Origin: Sulfitobacter sp. HNIBRBA3233
Lineage (GTDB): Bacteria > Pseudomonadota > Alphaproteobacteria > Rhodobacterales > Rhodobacteraceae
Length of the DNA stretch: 64,000 nt
NCBI RefSeq assembly: GCF_040149665.1
Contig: NZ_JBEFLP010000004.1
Location: 89,799 to 153,798, forward strand
Direction: 5' to 3'
Shown: positions 19,119-28,447 of the stretch, piece by piece
How the letters are laid out: each line of letters starts with the position of its first letter
How positions within the stretch are numbered: the stretch's first letter is position 1
Notes under the pieces: model-generated
Told to the model about the DNA's origin: nothing
The model's input: only the letters and a program-made list of their open reading frames with translations
The model's database searches: none
Translations under genes and position numbers: made by a program

Positions 19119-20959
19119 GTCACCTCCTTCTGCGCTTGGGTGAGATGCGTGCGCGTGCGCACGAAGGAATTGATCGCGGTGTGCCGCGCGAAAAGCTGCG
19201 CCAGCAGCGCCGACAGCAACAACCGGCTGCCCCCGCTCAGGATGGCATCATTCACCTCGACCGTGATCTCGGTGCCATGGCCGAAACACAGCGGGCCACC
19301 GATCTGCAACCGCTCCAGCAGGGGGCGCGAGCGCAGGCCTGTGATGGACGTGCCGTGGCGCCCCAGCGCGGGATCGCCGCGGTCGGCGTAAAGCTTGATC
19401 AGCGCGCGTAGCGGTTCGGCCCCTGCCTCCCCCTCGGCCAGCGAGATGTGGTTGAGGCTGAGTTGCGAAATCCACCGCCACGTCAGATCGTCGATCTTGC
19501 GTTCGTCGGACGCCCCCGACGGCAGACTGGCGCGCAGGGACGCGCGCGGCCTGCGCATCGGCGACAGCAGCCGCACCGCCTGCACCGGATCGCCGCTGTC
19601 GAGCGTCAGCTTCGGCTGGTCGTCGAGGATCGGCAGATCGCGGTTCGTACACAGCGCCCGCACATCGAGCCGCCGGATCATCTTGGCCGCACGTCCGTGG
19701 CCGGGGCGCCCGATCGCGATATAGAAATCATCCCCGATATAGCTCGACCGTGTCTGCCCGCGCCGGACCTCTTCGGTGTCGGGGCGGCGCGGACGGCGGT
19801 CTGCGGAATAGACATAGCCGCTGTCGGCCTCTGCCTCGACCGAGAACAGCGGGGTGACCCGCGATTGCGGCCCGTCCGTTTCCGCATCCTCGACGCGCAG
19901 CAGCCGGTAGATTTCGTAGTCGCGCGGGCGCGTGCGGTCGGCCTGAACGATATGCTGCGCGCGGTTCCGGCGGACCTCGACGATATTACACTCGTGCTCG
20001 AAGAGGTTGACCACCGGCACCGTGAACAGGCTGAAATCCTTGGCGCTGATGCTCGACAGGTCGGCGCGCTCTTCGCTGAGCAGGACGATGATTTCCAGCG
20101 CGTTCTTGTCACAGCGCCGGACCACCGGGGCCAGCGCCCCCAGCCGCATGAAATAAAAGCGGCTCGGCATCAGGAAATACTCGCGCAGCAGCCGGTAGCC
20201 CTCGAAGGACGACCGCACGCGGGGCAAAAGCGCGTCACCGTCCGCGACACCGATCATGCCGGGCCGGTCGACGGGCACGAAGGGGATGCTTTTCTCGGCG
20301 GGCCGCGCCAGCGCCCCCGCGCCGAAACCGAACACCGCGTCGAAGATATCGCCACCGCGTGTGTCGGCCCCGAAATAGATGTCGAGCTGGTCCAGTGACA
20401 GCTCGGAAAGCTGCCCCGCGCCCTCGCGCTTGATCGTGATGCGGATACCCGCCGCCGCGTCACGGGCTGCCGTGCTGTTCACGCCGGCCTGGGAGAGCGC
20501 GCCACGGTCCTGAAGATACTCGACCTCGTGGATGGCCACGGGCCACAGCTGCGTCGACTGGGCGGTGGTGTAGGTGCAGCGCGTCTGTTGCCCCTCGCGC
20601 AGACCCGACATCAGCCGCGTGCCGCGTTTCATCGTATGCCCGTCGAGCATCCGCAGCACCTGCGGGCCCGGTGTCATCGCGGCCATGGTCATCGCGGGCG
20701 CGGGGCCCCCGAGATCGGGATAGAGCGTGTCGATCAGCGTGCGCACATAGCGGCTGCTTTCACCGTCGACCTTCAGTCGCGTCCGCGCGGCGAGAAAGGC
20801 AACCCCCTCAAGCAGGCGTTCGACATAAGGATCGGGGCACGGGATGCTGTCGAGCGCGAGATTGCGCGCCACGTTCGGGTGCAGCGCCGCGAATTCCTCG
20901 GCGACGGTGCGGATGTGCGACAGCTCTTCCTCGTAGTATTCCAGAAACGCCTGATCCAT
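19082..20959 (-). CDS. tssF: T6SS baseplate protein TssF
   Basis: Largest baseplate wedge subunit. The 625-residue protein starts with the typical FLEYYEEELSHIR (residues 5-17) and AEEFAALHPNVARNLAL. It also has YVERLLEGVAFLAARTRLK and, near the end, the segment LEIGGPL-like LQIGGPLCFGHGTEI. The start codon overlaps the tssE stop codon by one base. Length and order match the family. Confidence 0.95.
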   Translation of the reverse strand: MDQAFLEYYEEELSHIRTVAEEFAALHPNVARNLALDSIPCPDPYVERLLEGVAFLAARTRLKVDGESSRYVRTLIDTLYPDLGGPAPAMTMAAMTPGPQVLRMLDGHTMKRGTRLMSGLREGQQTRCTYTTAQSTQLWPVAIHEVEYLQDRGALSQAGVNSTAARDAAAGIRITIKREGAGQLSELSLDQLDIYFGADTRGGDIFDAVFGFGAGALARPAEKSIPFVPVDRPGMIGVADGDALLPRVRSSFEGYRLLREYFLMPSRFYFMRLGALAPVVRRCDKNALEIIVLLSEERADLSSISAKDFSLFTVPVVNLFEHECNIVEVRRNRAQHIVQADRTRPRDYEIYRLLRVEDAETDGPQSRVTPLFSVEAEADSGYVYSADRRPRRPDTEEVRRGQTRSSYIGDDFYIAIGRPGHGRAAKMIRRLDVRALCTNRDLPILDDQPKLTLDSGDPVQAVRLLSPMRRPRASLRASLPSGASDERKIDDLTWRWISQLSLNHISLAEGEAGAEPLRALIKLYADRGDPALGRHGTSITGLRSRPLLERLQIGGPLCFGHGTEITVEVNDAILSGGSRLLLSALLAQLFARHTAINSFVRTRTHLTQAQKEVTWPMTTGTRALI

Positions 20960-21681
20960 CAGCGTTCCTCCAGCGCGGTCATGGCGCGGCCGTTGTCCAT
21001 ATCGATGCTGGTGGAGAGCCGCAGCCGTTCAGGCACCGGCGACAGCAACAGCACCCCGTCGATATCGATCCGCATCCCGACCTTGTCGCCGGTGCGCACA
21101 CGCACCTTGACGGTGTCCTTCTTCAGCCGTGGTTCGAATACGTTCAGAAGCTCCTTGATCTCGCGCGCCAGTGCATCCTTGTCGAAATCCGCACCCGACC
21201 GGCCGGAAAAGGACGGCACACCGTAGTTCAGGACGGATCGCCTGATCTCGGGAAAGTCGGCCAGCTGGTGGGCCGGGCTTTCGTGGTCAAGGGTTTCACG
21301 GTCGGTGAGCAAGAATTGGGCCTCCAGCCTTTCGATGTTGAACAGCATTTCGATGTCGCGGCGCACGGCCTCGCGCAGCACGTCCGCCGTCACCACAACA
21401 CCCCCTTCCTCGAGGCGGCGCTTCCGGGTCGACAGGTTGACCAGCCGGTAGGCGAGCAGTTTCGCGTCCTCGTCCAGATCGCTGTGCCGCTCGATGGCCC
21501 GCGTCCCGCCGCCGATCAGCGCGGCCACGTCATCGGCAGACCCCAACGCCTTTGTCAGATCGCGCACCAGCGCGTCATGTTCGGCGTCGAGGCCCGGCAG
21601 GTCGTCGACCAACCTGTCCCACAGGGACGGCTGGACGGCTTCCTGCCGGGCGACGGAAGGGTTGGTTTCACGGTCCGCCAT
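20959..21681 (-). CDS. tssE: T6SS baseplate protein TssE (gp25-like), enlarged
   Basis: Sheath-initiating gp25-like subunit. The PSLWDRLVDDLPG opening and the C-terminal gp25 core (SVLNYGVPSF, then EIKELLNVFEPRLKKDTVKV) are clear. At 240 residues it is considerably longer than the usual 130-180. The extra length lies between the N-terminal motif and the core (about residues 33-95, helical, charged). It sits between hcp and tssF. Confidence 0.9.
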   Translation of the reverse strand: MADRETNPSVARQEAVQPSLWDRLVDDLPGLDAEHDALVRDLTKALGSADDVAALIGGGTRAIERHSDLDEDAKLLAYRLVNLSTRKRRLEEGGVVVTADVLREAVRRDIEMLFNIERLEAQFLLTDRETLDHESPAHQLADFPEIRRSVLNYGVPSFSGRSGADFDKDALAREIKELLNVFEPRLKKDTVKVRVRTGDKVGMRIDIDGVLLLSPVPERLRLSTSIDMDNGRAMTALEER

Positions 21682-21702
21682 GGCGACCTACCATGCGCCC
21701 GA

Positions 21703-22191
21703 TCAGACGCCTGCCGCGATATCGTAGCTGATCTCGTGCTCGTCTCCGGCGGAGTGATCGTCGGCCTGCACGGTGTACTTATAGGTGACGTTCTCAAAGA
21801 CGAGACCGAGGATCTCCTCGACCATCTGGCCGTCTTCCTCCTCGCCGACGCCGACCATTTCGTATTTCGAGATGGTGACGTTCTCCATCGTGATGATCAG
21901 ATAATCGAGATGCGCCTCGCCGCTGTCCTTGCGCACCGAAAGGACCATGTCGGGAAAGGATTTGCCCTGCATACAGGCTAGCGCGAGGTAGACCGACGAG
22001 GCATCGACGAACTTCTTGAGGTTCAGTGCCGATACCTGCGCGCGGGCGCGCGCACGGCCCTTGCCCACTTGTGCGGCAGATCCCTGTTCGATGTTCCACA
22101 TGATGTCATGGATATCGATTTCGTCTTCATGCTCGACACGTTGCGATTCACCGGCGATGTCACCGATCTTCAGATATGCTGTCAAAGGCAT
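21703..22191 (-). CDS. hcp: T6SS tube protein Hcp (TssD)
   Basis: Forms the hexameric inner tube and is exported. The 162-residue protein begins MPLTAYLKIGDIAGESQ and contains HEDEIDIHDIMWNIEQG (about residues 20-36), matching Hcp family layout and length. No C-terminal extension is present. It lies between tssC and tssE. This is the only hcp in the window. Confidence 0.95.
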   Translation of the reverse strand: MPLTAYLKIGDIAGESQRVEHEDEIDIHDIMWNIEQGSAAQVGKGRARARAQVSALNLKKFVDASSVYLALACMQGKSFPDMVLSVRKDSGEAHLDYLIITMENVTISKYEMVGVGEEEDGQMVEEILGLVFENVTYKYTVQADDHSAGDEHEISYDIAAGV

Positions 22192-22222
22192 TTGGGTTCT
22201 CCAATATTGTCTTCATTTTCAA

Positions 22223-23728
22223 TCAGGATTTGACGGAGGGCAGCTCAGAAACCAGACGCAGCGATGCGTTGATGCCCTCCAACTGGTAATGTGGCCGCAG
22301 GAAAAAACGCGCGTTGTAATAACCGGGACGGCCCTCAACGCTGTCCACCTGCACTTCGGCCGCTGCAAGGGGACGTTTTGCCTTGGCCTTGTCATCGGCC
22401 ATGGCGGGATTCGCCAAAACATAGCGATTGATCCATTCACTGAGCCAGACCTGCATGTCGGCCCGTTCCTTGAATGTCCCGACCTTGTCCCGCGCGATCG
22501 CCTTGAGATAATGCGCAAAGCGGCTGACGGGGAAGAGATAGGGAAGGTTGGCGGACAGTCGTTCGTTCGCCTGCGCGTCCGGATCGACAAGACGGCTCGC
22601 GCGGGTTTCATCGTCCTGCAACGAATGGGCGCCGATGAAGGCCGCGACATCCGTGTTCTTGCGGTGCAGGATCGGCATCATCCCGAGCTTGGCCAGTTCC
22701 GCCTCGCGCCGGTCGTCGATGGCGATTTCGGTCGGGCACTTCATGGCCGTCGAGCCGTCGTCGGTCGGGAAGGTATGGACCGGCAGGTTCATCACCGTAC
22801 CGCCCGATTCAACACCGCGGATCTGTGTCCCCCAGCCGGAAATCTTGTGGCTGCGGTTGATGTTCACGCCCATCGCATAGGCGGCGTTCATCCAGACATA
22901 GTGGTCGTGCTGGCCGTCGATCTGCTCTTCGAAATCGAAGCCTTTGACCGGCACGGTTTCGGCGCCGTAAGGCAGACGCCCCAGAACCCGTGGCATCGCC
23001 AGACCGATATACCGCGCGTCCTCGCTTTCGCGCAGCGACTGCCAGCTTGCGTAATCCGGGCTGGAAACGATCTGTTCCAGATCCTGCGGGTTCGGCAATT
23101 CCTGCCAGCTTTCCATGCGGAAAAGCTGCGGGGCGGCCGCAGCGATGAACGGCGCGTGCGCCGATGCCGCGATGCCCGAGATGTTGCGCAGAAGGCTTAC
23201 GTCCTTGGGTTTGTGGCTGAATTCGTAGTCGCCCACGATCGCCCCGAAAGGTTCTCCGCCGAACATCGAATATTCGTCCGAATAGATCTTCTTGAAGATC
23301 GGGGACTGGTCCCACATCTGGCCCTCGTAATCCTCCAGATGATCGGCAAGATCCTCTTTCGAGATGTTGAGCACGCGGATTTTCAGCTTCTGGTCGGTCT
23401 CGGTATTGTTGACGAGATAATGCAGTCCGCGCCATGTGCCTTCCATCTTGCGCACTTCCGGGGCGTGCAGGATTTCGTTCATCTGCTCGCTCAGCATCCC
23501 GTCGATGCCCGCGATCAGCGACTTGATCGATTTGACCGCATTTCCCGAAATCGCCGCCGTTCCGGCGCGTTCCTTCGCGGCGAGCGCGAGGTTTGCAACC
23601 AGCGCCTGAAGCTTCTCACCTTCGCTGTCCTTGACGCGGAAATCCTTCTCCAGCAGATCGCTGAATTCCCCCAGATCGAGAGCTTCTGCTTCGGCGGCGG
23701 CGCCTGCGGCTTGCTTTTCTTCGGCCAT
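22223..23728 (-). CDS. tssC: T6SS contractile sheath large subunit TssC
   Basis: With TssB forms the contractile sheath. The 501-residue protein has the family landmarks RKMEGTWRGLHYLVNNTE, then FGAIVGDYEF, then PNPQDLEQIV and PRVLGRLPYG, and the C-terminal region with YNARFFLRPHYQLEGI. Two bases separate it from the tssB stop. Confidence 0.96.
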   Translation of the reverse strand: MAEEKQAAGAAAEAEALDLGEFSDLLEKDFRVKDSEGEKLQALVANLALAAKERAGTAAISGNAVKSIKSLIAGIDGMLSEQMNEILHAPEVRKMEGTWRGLHYLVNNTETDQKLKIRVLNISKEDLADHLEDYEGQMWDQSPIFKKIYSDEYSMFGGEPFGAIVGDYEFSHKPKDVSLLRNISGIAASAHAPFIAAAAPQLFRMESWQELPNPQDLEQIVSSPDYASWQSLRESEDARYIGLAMPRVLGRLPYGAETVPVKGFDFEEQIDGQHDHYVWMNAAYAMGVNINRSHKISGWGTQIRGVESGGTVMNLPVHTFPTDDGSTAMKCPTEIAIDDRREAELAKLGMMPILHRKNTDVAAFIGAHSLQDDETRASRLVDPDAQANERLSANLPYLFPVSRFAHYLKAIARDKVGTFKERADMQVWLSEWINRYVLANPAMADDKAKAKRPLAAAEVQVDSVEGRPGYYNARFFLRPHYQLEGINASLRLVSELPSVKS

Positions 23729-23730
23729 GC

Positions 23731-24267
23731 TCAGCCCTCCTCGTTCTTGGTTGCGTTCATGGCCTTTTCGGCGGCCTGCGCCAGAAGCGGCTCGTTTGTC
23801 AGCAGCTGCGCGATGCGCTTCTCTGCATCGACCTTGCCGTCCATGTAGCTGAGCAATTCTTCGAGCTGCTTGCGCATCTTCAGCAGCTCGTTGAGCTGCG
23901 GCACCTGTTCGGCCACCTTGTCAGGGGCGAAATCGCTCATGCTCTGGAAGCTGAGATCGACGAAAAGCTCCTCGTCGCTTTCCTCGCCATCCTCGGTCGG
24001 CAGGGTGTTCTTCACACGCGCCTTCACCCGCGGGCTGAGCGCTTCCATGAACTTGTTGAACCGGCCCGCATCGGTTTCCACGAAAGAGCGGTCGTTGATC
24101 GGTTTCTTGGCTTCGCGGGTTTCGGATTCGCCCGCCAGATCCGCCATCACCCCCATGACAAAGGGCAATTCGATGGTGGTGGGACTTCCGTAGTGTTCGA
24201 CGTCATAGGCAATCTGGACCCGCGGGGCGCGATTGCGTTCGATAACCTTTTGCTTACTGCCACTCAT
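23731..24267 (-). CDS. tssB: T6SS contractile sheath small subunit TssB
   Basis: Partner of TssC. The 178-residue protein shows the conserved N-terminal segment APRVQIAYDVE (residues 14-24) and ELPFVMGVMADLAG, then DRSFVETDAGRFNKFMEAL, plus a helical C-terminus that binds ClpV in other systems. It lies between tssA (42 bases upstream) and tssC. Confidence 0.95.
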   Translation of the reverse strand: MSGSKQKVIERNRAPRVQIAYDVEHYGSPTTIELPFVMGVMADLAGESETREAKKPINDRSFVETDAGRFNKFMEALSPRVKARVKNTLPTEDGEESDEELFVDLSFQSMSDFAPDKVAEQVPQLNELLKMRKQLEELLSYMDGKVDAEKRIAQLLTNEPLLAQAAEKAMNATKNEEG

Positions 24268-24309
24268 AATAAAATACCTCCGTCTTGATCAAAAAATATT
24301 GGTCTTCGG

Positions 24310-25455
24310 TTACTTTTTCTTCGCTTCGTCAACTCCTGCCACATTGCGAAATTCCTTCAGGCCCGAGGGCGCGATTTCCTCCATCAATTCAAGGAAATCC
24401 ATTGCCACCATGCGCCGCATCCGCCGCGCAAGATGCGGGATCGGGCTGCTGGGTTCGGTGCGTTCGTAAAATCCGATAATCCGGTCGAGGCTCGCTTCGA
24501 CGTCGGCGCGTGAATTGATCGTGCCGGGCGCCGGTGCGGCAGATGCCTGTGCCGGCGCGGAAGCGGGAGCGGCCCCGTTCGATACCTGCGGTGCGGTCGC
24601 GGACGGATCATCGACCACCTGTGGCGCATCCGCCGCCGTTGCCCCGACCGCCGCTTCCAGCGTTTTGCGCGCGAGCGCCAGAAACTCTTCGAGTTCGGGC
24701 ATCGGCACGCCGGGGCCGTCTGCAAATCCGGCGGCCTTGGCCACGGTCGCGCTGAGTTCGGACAGCGCCGCCTCGCTTGCCGACAGGCCCGCGATCAGCG
24801 CCGCGATCCCCTCGGCGTCTTCGGCGGCCATGGCGCGGGTCGCCGCCTTCACGCGGTTCACCTTTTGTGCGTGCGCGGCCAGCAATGCGTCCTTCTCGGC
24901 CTGGCTCAGGCCCGAGGCCGAGCGCGACAGCATGTCGAAATCGCTCAGGCTGGCGGCGGTCAGGTCATCACCGATGATCGGGCCGATCCCGCGCGGATTG
25001 AGGATCACACCGAACCGCAGGTCACACAGCAGCCCGTCTTCGTCGTTTTCCAGCTGCCGCAGCGCATTGGTGCGCGGCAATGCGGCCACCTTGGGATCGT
25101 CGCGGTCGCGCTGTGCGGGATGCAGGCTGTCCCAGTATTGTGTCACGCTCTGGCGCAGAAACCCGACGGCGGCGGCCAGCCCCCCGAACCCTTCAAGATT
25201 GTAGTGCGCGCGCGTCATCAGCACCAGAAGACGCAGGTCGCGCCCCTCCGAAGACAGCTCCTCGCCTTCTTCGATGATCCGCTGCCAGTCGACATTCGGC
25301 TCAGCCTCGGCAAGCGATCCGTCGTCGTTCATCCGCGCGGCCCGTGTTGCAGGCTCTGTCAAACGCTCCAGTTCGTGGAACCGCAAATCATGGCGCAGTT
25401 CGATACCCGAAGGGCTATCCCCGTCAATGGGCGCGAGGAGGCTCTCAAAATTCAT
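24310..25455 (-). CDS. tssA: T6SS cap/priming protein TssA
   Basis: Coordinates tube and sheath polymerisation. The 381-residue protein has the ImpA N-terminal domain (residues about 5-140, with SPSGIELRHDLRF and the LRLLVLMTRAHYNLEGF segment). An Ala/Pro-rich linker (about 265-315) follows, then a short C-terminal helical domain (SRADVEASLDRIIGFYERTEPSSP). It heads the left-going structural operon; 145 bases separate it from the TonB-like gene upstream. In that gap, on the minus strand, a TAGAAT hexamer lies next to a CACGA/TCGTG inverted repeat (25496-25507), a weak promoter/operator candidate. Confidence 0.92.
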   Translation of the reverse strand: MNFESLLAPIDGDSPSGIELRHDLRFHELERLTEPATRAARMNDDGSLAEAEPNVDWQRIIEEGEELSSEGRDLRLLVLMTRAHYNLEGFGGLAAAVGFLRQSVTQYWDSLHPAQRDRDDPKVAALPRTNALRQLENDEDGLLCDLRFGVILNPRGIGPIIGDDLTAASLSDFDMLSRSASGLSQAEKDALLAAHAQKVNRVKAATRAMAAEDAEGIAALIAGLSASEAALSELSATVAKAAGFADGPGVPMPELEEFLALARKTLEAAVGATAADAPQVVDDPSATAPQVSNGAAPASAPAQASAAPAPGTINSRADVEASLDRIIGFYERTEPSSPIPHLARRMRRMVAMDFLELMEEIAPSGLKEFRNVAGVDEAKKK

Positions 25456-25600
25456 GCCCCTAGCTTTCTCAAAATAAATTCAAGTACGACTGTTGCACGA
25501 GATCGTGATTCTAGCAACTCTGCGAAAGGCAAGGAATTCCACCATTGCGCGATCTTCTTTTTTCGCCCCTCTGCGCGTTATTTTATTTTTCGACGCTACG

Positions 25601-27016
25601 TCACCGTGCCGATGTCGCCACGAAGAGATACGCCCATTCTCCGCGAAAATCCGGGTGCGCCTGCCGCGCCTCTGCGATCCGCGCGCGCATCTCGGCAAGG
25701 TAGGGGGCGGCGGGTTCGACCAGCGGGCGCAGACCGTCGTAGAGCGGGACACTGCTGGCAAAGGCCACCGCGATATCCTGTCCGAAGGGCGGTGCGATCC
25801 GCAGGTCCAGATCGTCCCCGCGCCCGATTGAAAACACTTCGGCCTGCGCCGTTTGCACCAGCGGGGTCTGCGCGTTGGGGCGCAGGTGGATCACCTGCCC
25901 TTCGGCGTCGAAATAGTCCACGTAGACATAGGCGGGATAGTCGGGGCCGGTCAGGTCGATGGTCAGCCGGTCACCTTCGGTGAAGGCGTATTCACGCACC
26001 TGCGCCGCCTCGCCAACCAGATCGCTGTCGGTCAGTTGCTCTTCCGATTGCGGCAGGCCCAGCGCGGTGATTGCATCAAGCGTGCCGCATTGCGGTGGGG
26101 GCAGGATGCGCAGCGCATCGCGCAAGGGCAGCGCCGTGCCCACCTGTGCGCGCATTCGGTCCAGCAAAGGGACGCGCAGCGTTTCGTCGGGCAGATGCCC
26201 GCGCAGTTCCAGCGCGCCGGTATCGGGGTCGAACACGGTTTGGACGCGCGCGCAGGGCGGTGCGCCCATGATACGGGTCATGCTGTCGCGCACCGCGCGC
26301 GCCGTATCCGTCTGCGGGCTGAGAAACGCCTCGAGCGTGGCAAGGCTTTGCGGGTCGAGCGTCAGGTTCTCCGCGCCGCTCCAGCCCAATGTCGCCGTGA
26401 GTGCCGCAGCATCGGGCAGCACGGCTGCCACCTGCGCGCCGTCCGCGCGCTGTCCCTGCTGCGATGGACCCTGCGCGTCCGCGGGTGCCAGTGCGGCAGT
26501 GGCCGGCAGAGCGACCTGTCCGGCGGGCGCGGCGGGGGTGATGATCGCCGGTGTGGTCTGTGACGCATCCTCAACGTTTTGCAGCCTTGCAGAAACCGGC
26601 CGCACCGCTGCGGCCAGGGCCAGCTCTTTCGTTTCTACGGGCGTTTGCAGTGCCACGGTCGGGCTGACCGCAGGATCCGCCGGCTGCGTTTGCGCGAGGG
26701 CGGGGAGCGCCGTTGCCCTGCCGGTCAGTGCTGCGGCACGGGGCCCGGTTGCAGGCCGCGCAACCGCCTGCCCGCGCGGCACGGGCCCCGCGCCCAGGCG
26801 CCCGCCCTGCGTGGCTGCGCTATCCGCTTTGGGTGCGGGTGGTTCACGTTCGGTCGCACGCTGTTGCGGCACCTGCACCGTAGCCAGCGCAAGCGTGCTG
26901 CGCGCGTGGTCCTGTTGCGGCATCGGGCGGGGCGCGAGCAAGGGCAGCAGCGCCGCTGCCGCGATCCCGTGAACCGCCAGCGACAACACCACGGCAAGAC
27001 CGATGCGCCCCCTCAT
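25601..27016 (-). CDS. TonB-like energised periplasmic protein with DUF4384-like C-terminus
   Basis: A 471-residue protein with a single N-terminal membrane helix (about residues 4-26) that carries Ser12-x3-His16, the spacing used by TonB and TolA to contact their proton channels. A long Ala/Pro/Gln-rich extended stretch (about 30-220) would span the periplasm, as in TonB. Then come a region with paired cysteines (GAPPCARV and PPPQCGTL, BON-like in outline) and a DUF4384-like C-terminal domain (YVYVDYFDAEGQVIHLRPN). It has no TonB beta-domain. It is the last gene of the operon with exbB- and two exbD-like genes (ATGA overlap) directly upstream of tssA. I infer that proton flow moves or tensions this protein; the partner is unknown. 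Confidence 0.7.
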   Translation of the reverse strand: MRGRIGLAVVLSLAVHGIAAAALLPLLAPRPMPQQDHARSTLALATVQVPQQRATEREPPAPKADSAATQGGRLGAGPVPRGQAVARPATGPRAAALTGRATALPALAQTQPADPAVSPTVALQTPVETKELALAAAVRPVSARLQNVEDASQTTPAIITPAAPAGQVALPATAALAPADAQGPSQQGQRADGAQVAAVLPDAAALTATLGWSGAENLTLDPQSLATLEAFLSPQTDTARAVRDSMTRIMGAPPCARVQTVFDPDTGALELRGHLPDETLRVPLLDRMRAQVGTALPLRDALRILPPPQCGTLDAITALGLPQSEEQLTDSDLVGEAAQVREYAFTEGDRLTIDLTGPDYPAYVYVDYFDAEGQVIHLRPNAQTPLVQTAQAEVFSIGRGDDLDLRIAPPFGQDIAVAFASSVPLYDGLRPLVEPAAPYLAEMRARIAEARQAHPDFRGEWAYLFVATSAR

Positions 27017-27417
27017 CGCGCGTCCGGCGTCACGACAAGGACGACCTCGCCATAGCCACCGCGCTCAAGCGCTTCGATCAGCGGCAGGATGTGACGAAGC
27101 GGCGTGTCGCGGTGCGCGTTGACGCGGATCAGCGTGGCTTGCCCACGGTCCATGGCCGCAGCGACAGAGCGTTCCCAATCCTCGCCGGGCACCGCTGTGC
27201 CGTCCACGGCGAGCCTGCCGTCGCGCCCGACGGAAAGGGTGACTCCACCACCGGGCATATCCTGACCGCTCAGCGCCAGCGGCGGGGCCACCTCGAACGG
27301 GGCCGAGGCGTCGAGCCGTGCCACGAGCATGAAAAACACCAACAGAAAGAAAACCACGTCGATCAACGCAATGATCGGCTCCGTGGCGGGCCGGTGATCG
27401 GGGCGGACAAGCCTCAA
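27013..27417 (-). CDS. ExbD/TolR-family protein, second copy
   Basis: A 134-residue proton-channel partner protein. It has one N-terminal membrane helix (about residues 14-36) with the conserved Asp in IIALIDVVFFLLVFFM, and a periplasmic ExbD domain (about 45-134, ending VVLVVTPDAR). It overlaps the other exbD-like gene and the TonB-like gene by 4 bases each. Two ExbD/TolR-type proteins in one operon are often seen where the pair forms an asymmetric dimer with an ExbB-type pentamer. Confidence 0.85.
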   Translation of the reverse strand: MRLVRPDHRPATEPIIALIDVVFFLLVFFMLVARLDASAPFEVAPPLALSGQDMPGGGVTLSVGRDGRLAVDGTAVPGEDWERSVAAAMDRGQATLIRVNAHRDTPLRHILPLIEALERGGYGEVVLVVTPDAR

Positions 27418-27830
27418 GGCGATGCCTCGATCCTGACCAGACGCGCGTCAATGATCCCTGCCGCTGCGGTCGCATCCATCAGGCGGGTCAGCGCCTGCAG
27501 GGGCGCAGAGCCCGAGGGCAGGATCAAAAGCCGCCCGCCCTCTGCCGCCGTGGTTTCCAGAAATTCACGCAGACCGCGCGGATCGAGCGTTCTGCCCCGC
27601 AGCGCCACCTCGCCGCCCGCGGTCAGGCGCAGCAATGCGACCGGCCCGGTGCGGCGGTCCTTTGCAGGTGTCACCGCTTGCGGCGCGTCCTGCGTCTCCG
27701 CAAGCGGGATCATATCCAGATCACGGTAGACGGACGTCACCATGAAATAGACCAGCAGGATGAACAGCACGTCGATCAACGGGACGAGCGTCACCCGCCG
27801 CGCCGGTCTGGCAGGACGGGCGAGGATCAC
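27414..27830 (-). CDS. ExbD/TolR-family protein, first copy
   Basis: A 138-residue protein with one membrane helix (about residues 17-38) carrying the conserved Asp in VPLIDVLFILLVYFM, and a periplasmic domain. The periplasmic part (about 70-138) matches the ExbD/TolR layout (RLLILPSGSAPLQALTRLMD). It overlaps the exbB-like gene and the next exbD-like gene by ATGA junctions, implying coupled translation. Confidence 0.85.
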   Translation of the reverse strand: MILARPARPARRVTLVPLIDVLFILLVYFMVTSVYRDLDMIPLAETQDAPQAVTPAKDRRTGPVALLRLTAGGEVALRGRTLDPRGLREFLETTAAEGGRLLILPSGSAPLQALTRLMDATAAAGIIDARLVRIEASP

Positions 27831-28447
27831 GCCGTGTCCTTTCCGCCGGTCCCGCGTGCCAGCGTGGTGCGGCCGATCACGCGCTCGATCTCCTGGGTGC
27901 CGGTTTCGGCGCGAGCCTGCAGGATTGCGGCCCCGACCACCGCCGGAATCGCCACGATCAATCCCGCCGCTGTCGTCAGCAGCGCCTGCCAGATCCCCCC
28001 GGCGAGGATCGAGGCATTGGCCGCGCCCTGCGCCAGCTCCAGCGAGCGGAAGGACTGGATCATTCCCAGCACCGTGCCGAGCAGCCCGAGAAGGGGCGCC
28101 ACCATCCCAATCAGTTCCAGCAACCGGATTCCCCGCCCCATCGACAACACTTCGGCATTGCCCATCTGCACGAGGTCCGCCGACATGGCAGGGGCAGCCA
28201 CATCGCGCGCCATCAGGTCAGCGGCGCGCGACGCCACGCGGTCGGCGGGGGTGCTGCCGCCGGGGGCAGGATCGCGCGCGCCCGTCTCCAGCCCGTCCAG
28301 CCAGCGGTTGCGTGCCTCGCGGCCCGCGGTGATCCGGCCGAGGGCGATCAGGCGGGCGATAAAGACCGCGACCGACAACAGCGAAAGGACCGACAGCACG
28401 ATCAGAACCGGCCCCGCTGTCCCGAGATCGGACAGGATACCGGTCAT
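27827..28447 (-). CDS. ExbB/TolQ/MotA-family proton channel protein
   Basis: A 206-residue inner-membrane protein. Membrane helices lie at about 10-33, 118-140 and 155-180. The conserved channel motifs are GMVAPLLGLLGTVLGMI and LLTTAAGLIVAIPAVVG, including the threonines that line the proton path in ExbB and MotA. I choose ATG 28447, which overlaps the preceding stop in an ATGA junction; the frame extends to 28498 inside the previous gene. Together with the two ExbD-like proteins it should form a proton-driven motor for the TonB-like protein. Confidence 0.88.
   Translation of the reverse strand: MTGILSDLGTAGPVLIVLSVLSLLSVAVFIARLIALGRITAGREARNRWLDGLETGARDPAPGGSTPADRVASRAADLMARDVAAPAMSADLVQMGNAEVLSMGRGIRLLELIGMVAPLLGLLGTVLGMIQSFRSLELAQGAANASILAGGIWQALLTTAAGLIVAIPAVVGAAILQARAETGTQEIERVIGRTTLARGTGGKDTA

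Noticed and set aside
25530..25560. Possible sigma-54 site upstream of tssA on the minus strand
   Set aside because: TGG and TTGC elements are present, but the spacing is wrong for either GG, so no support remains.
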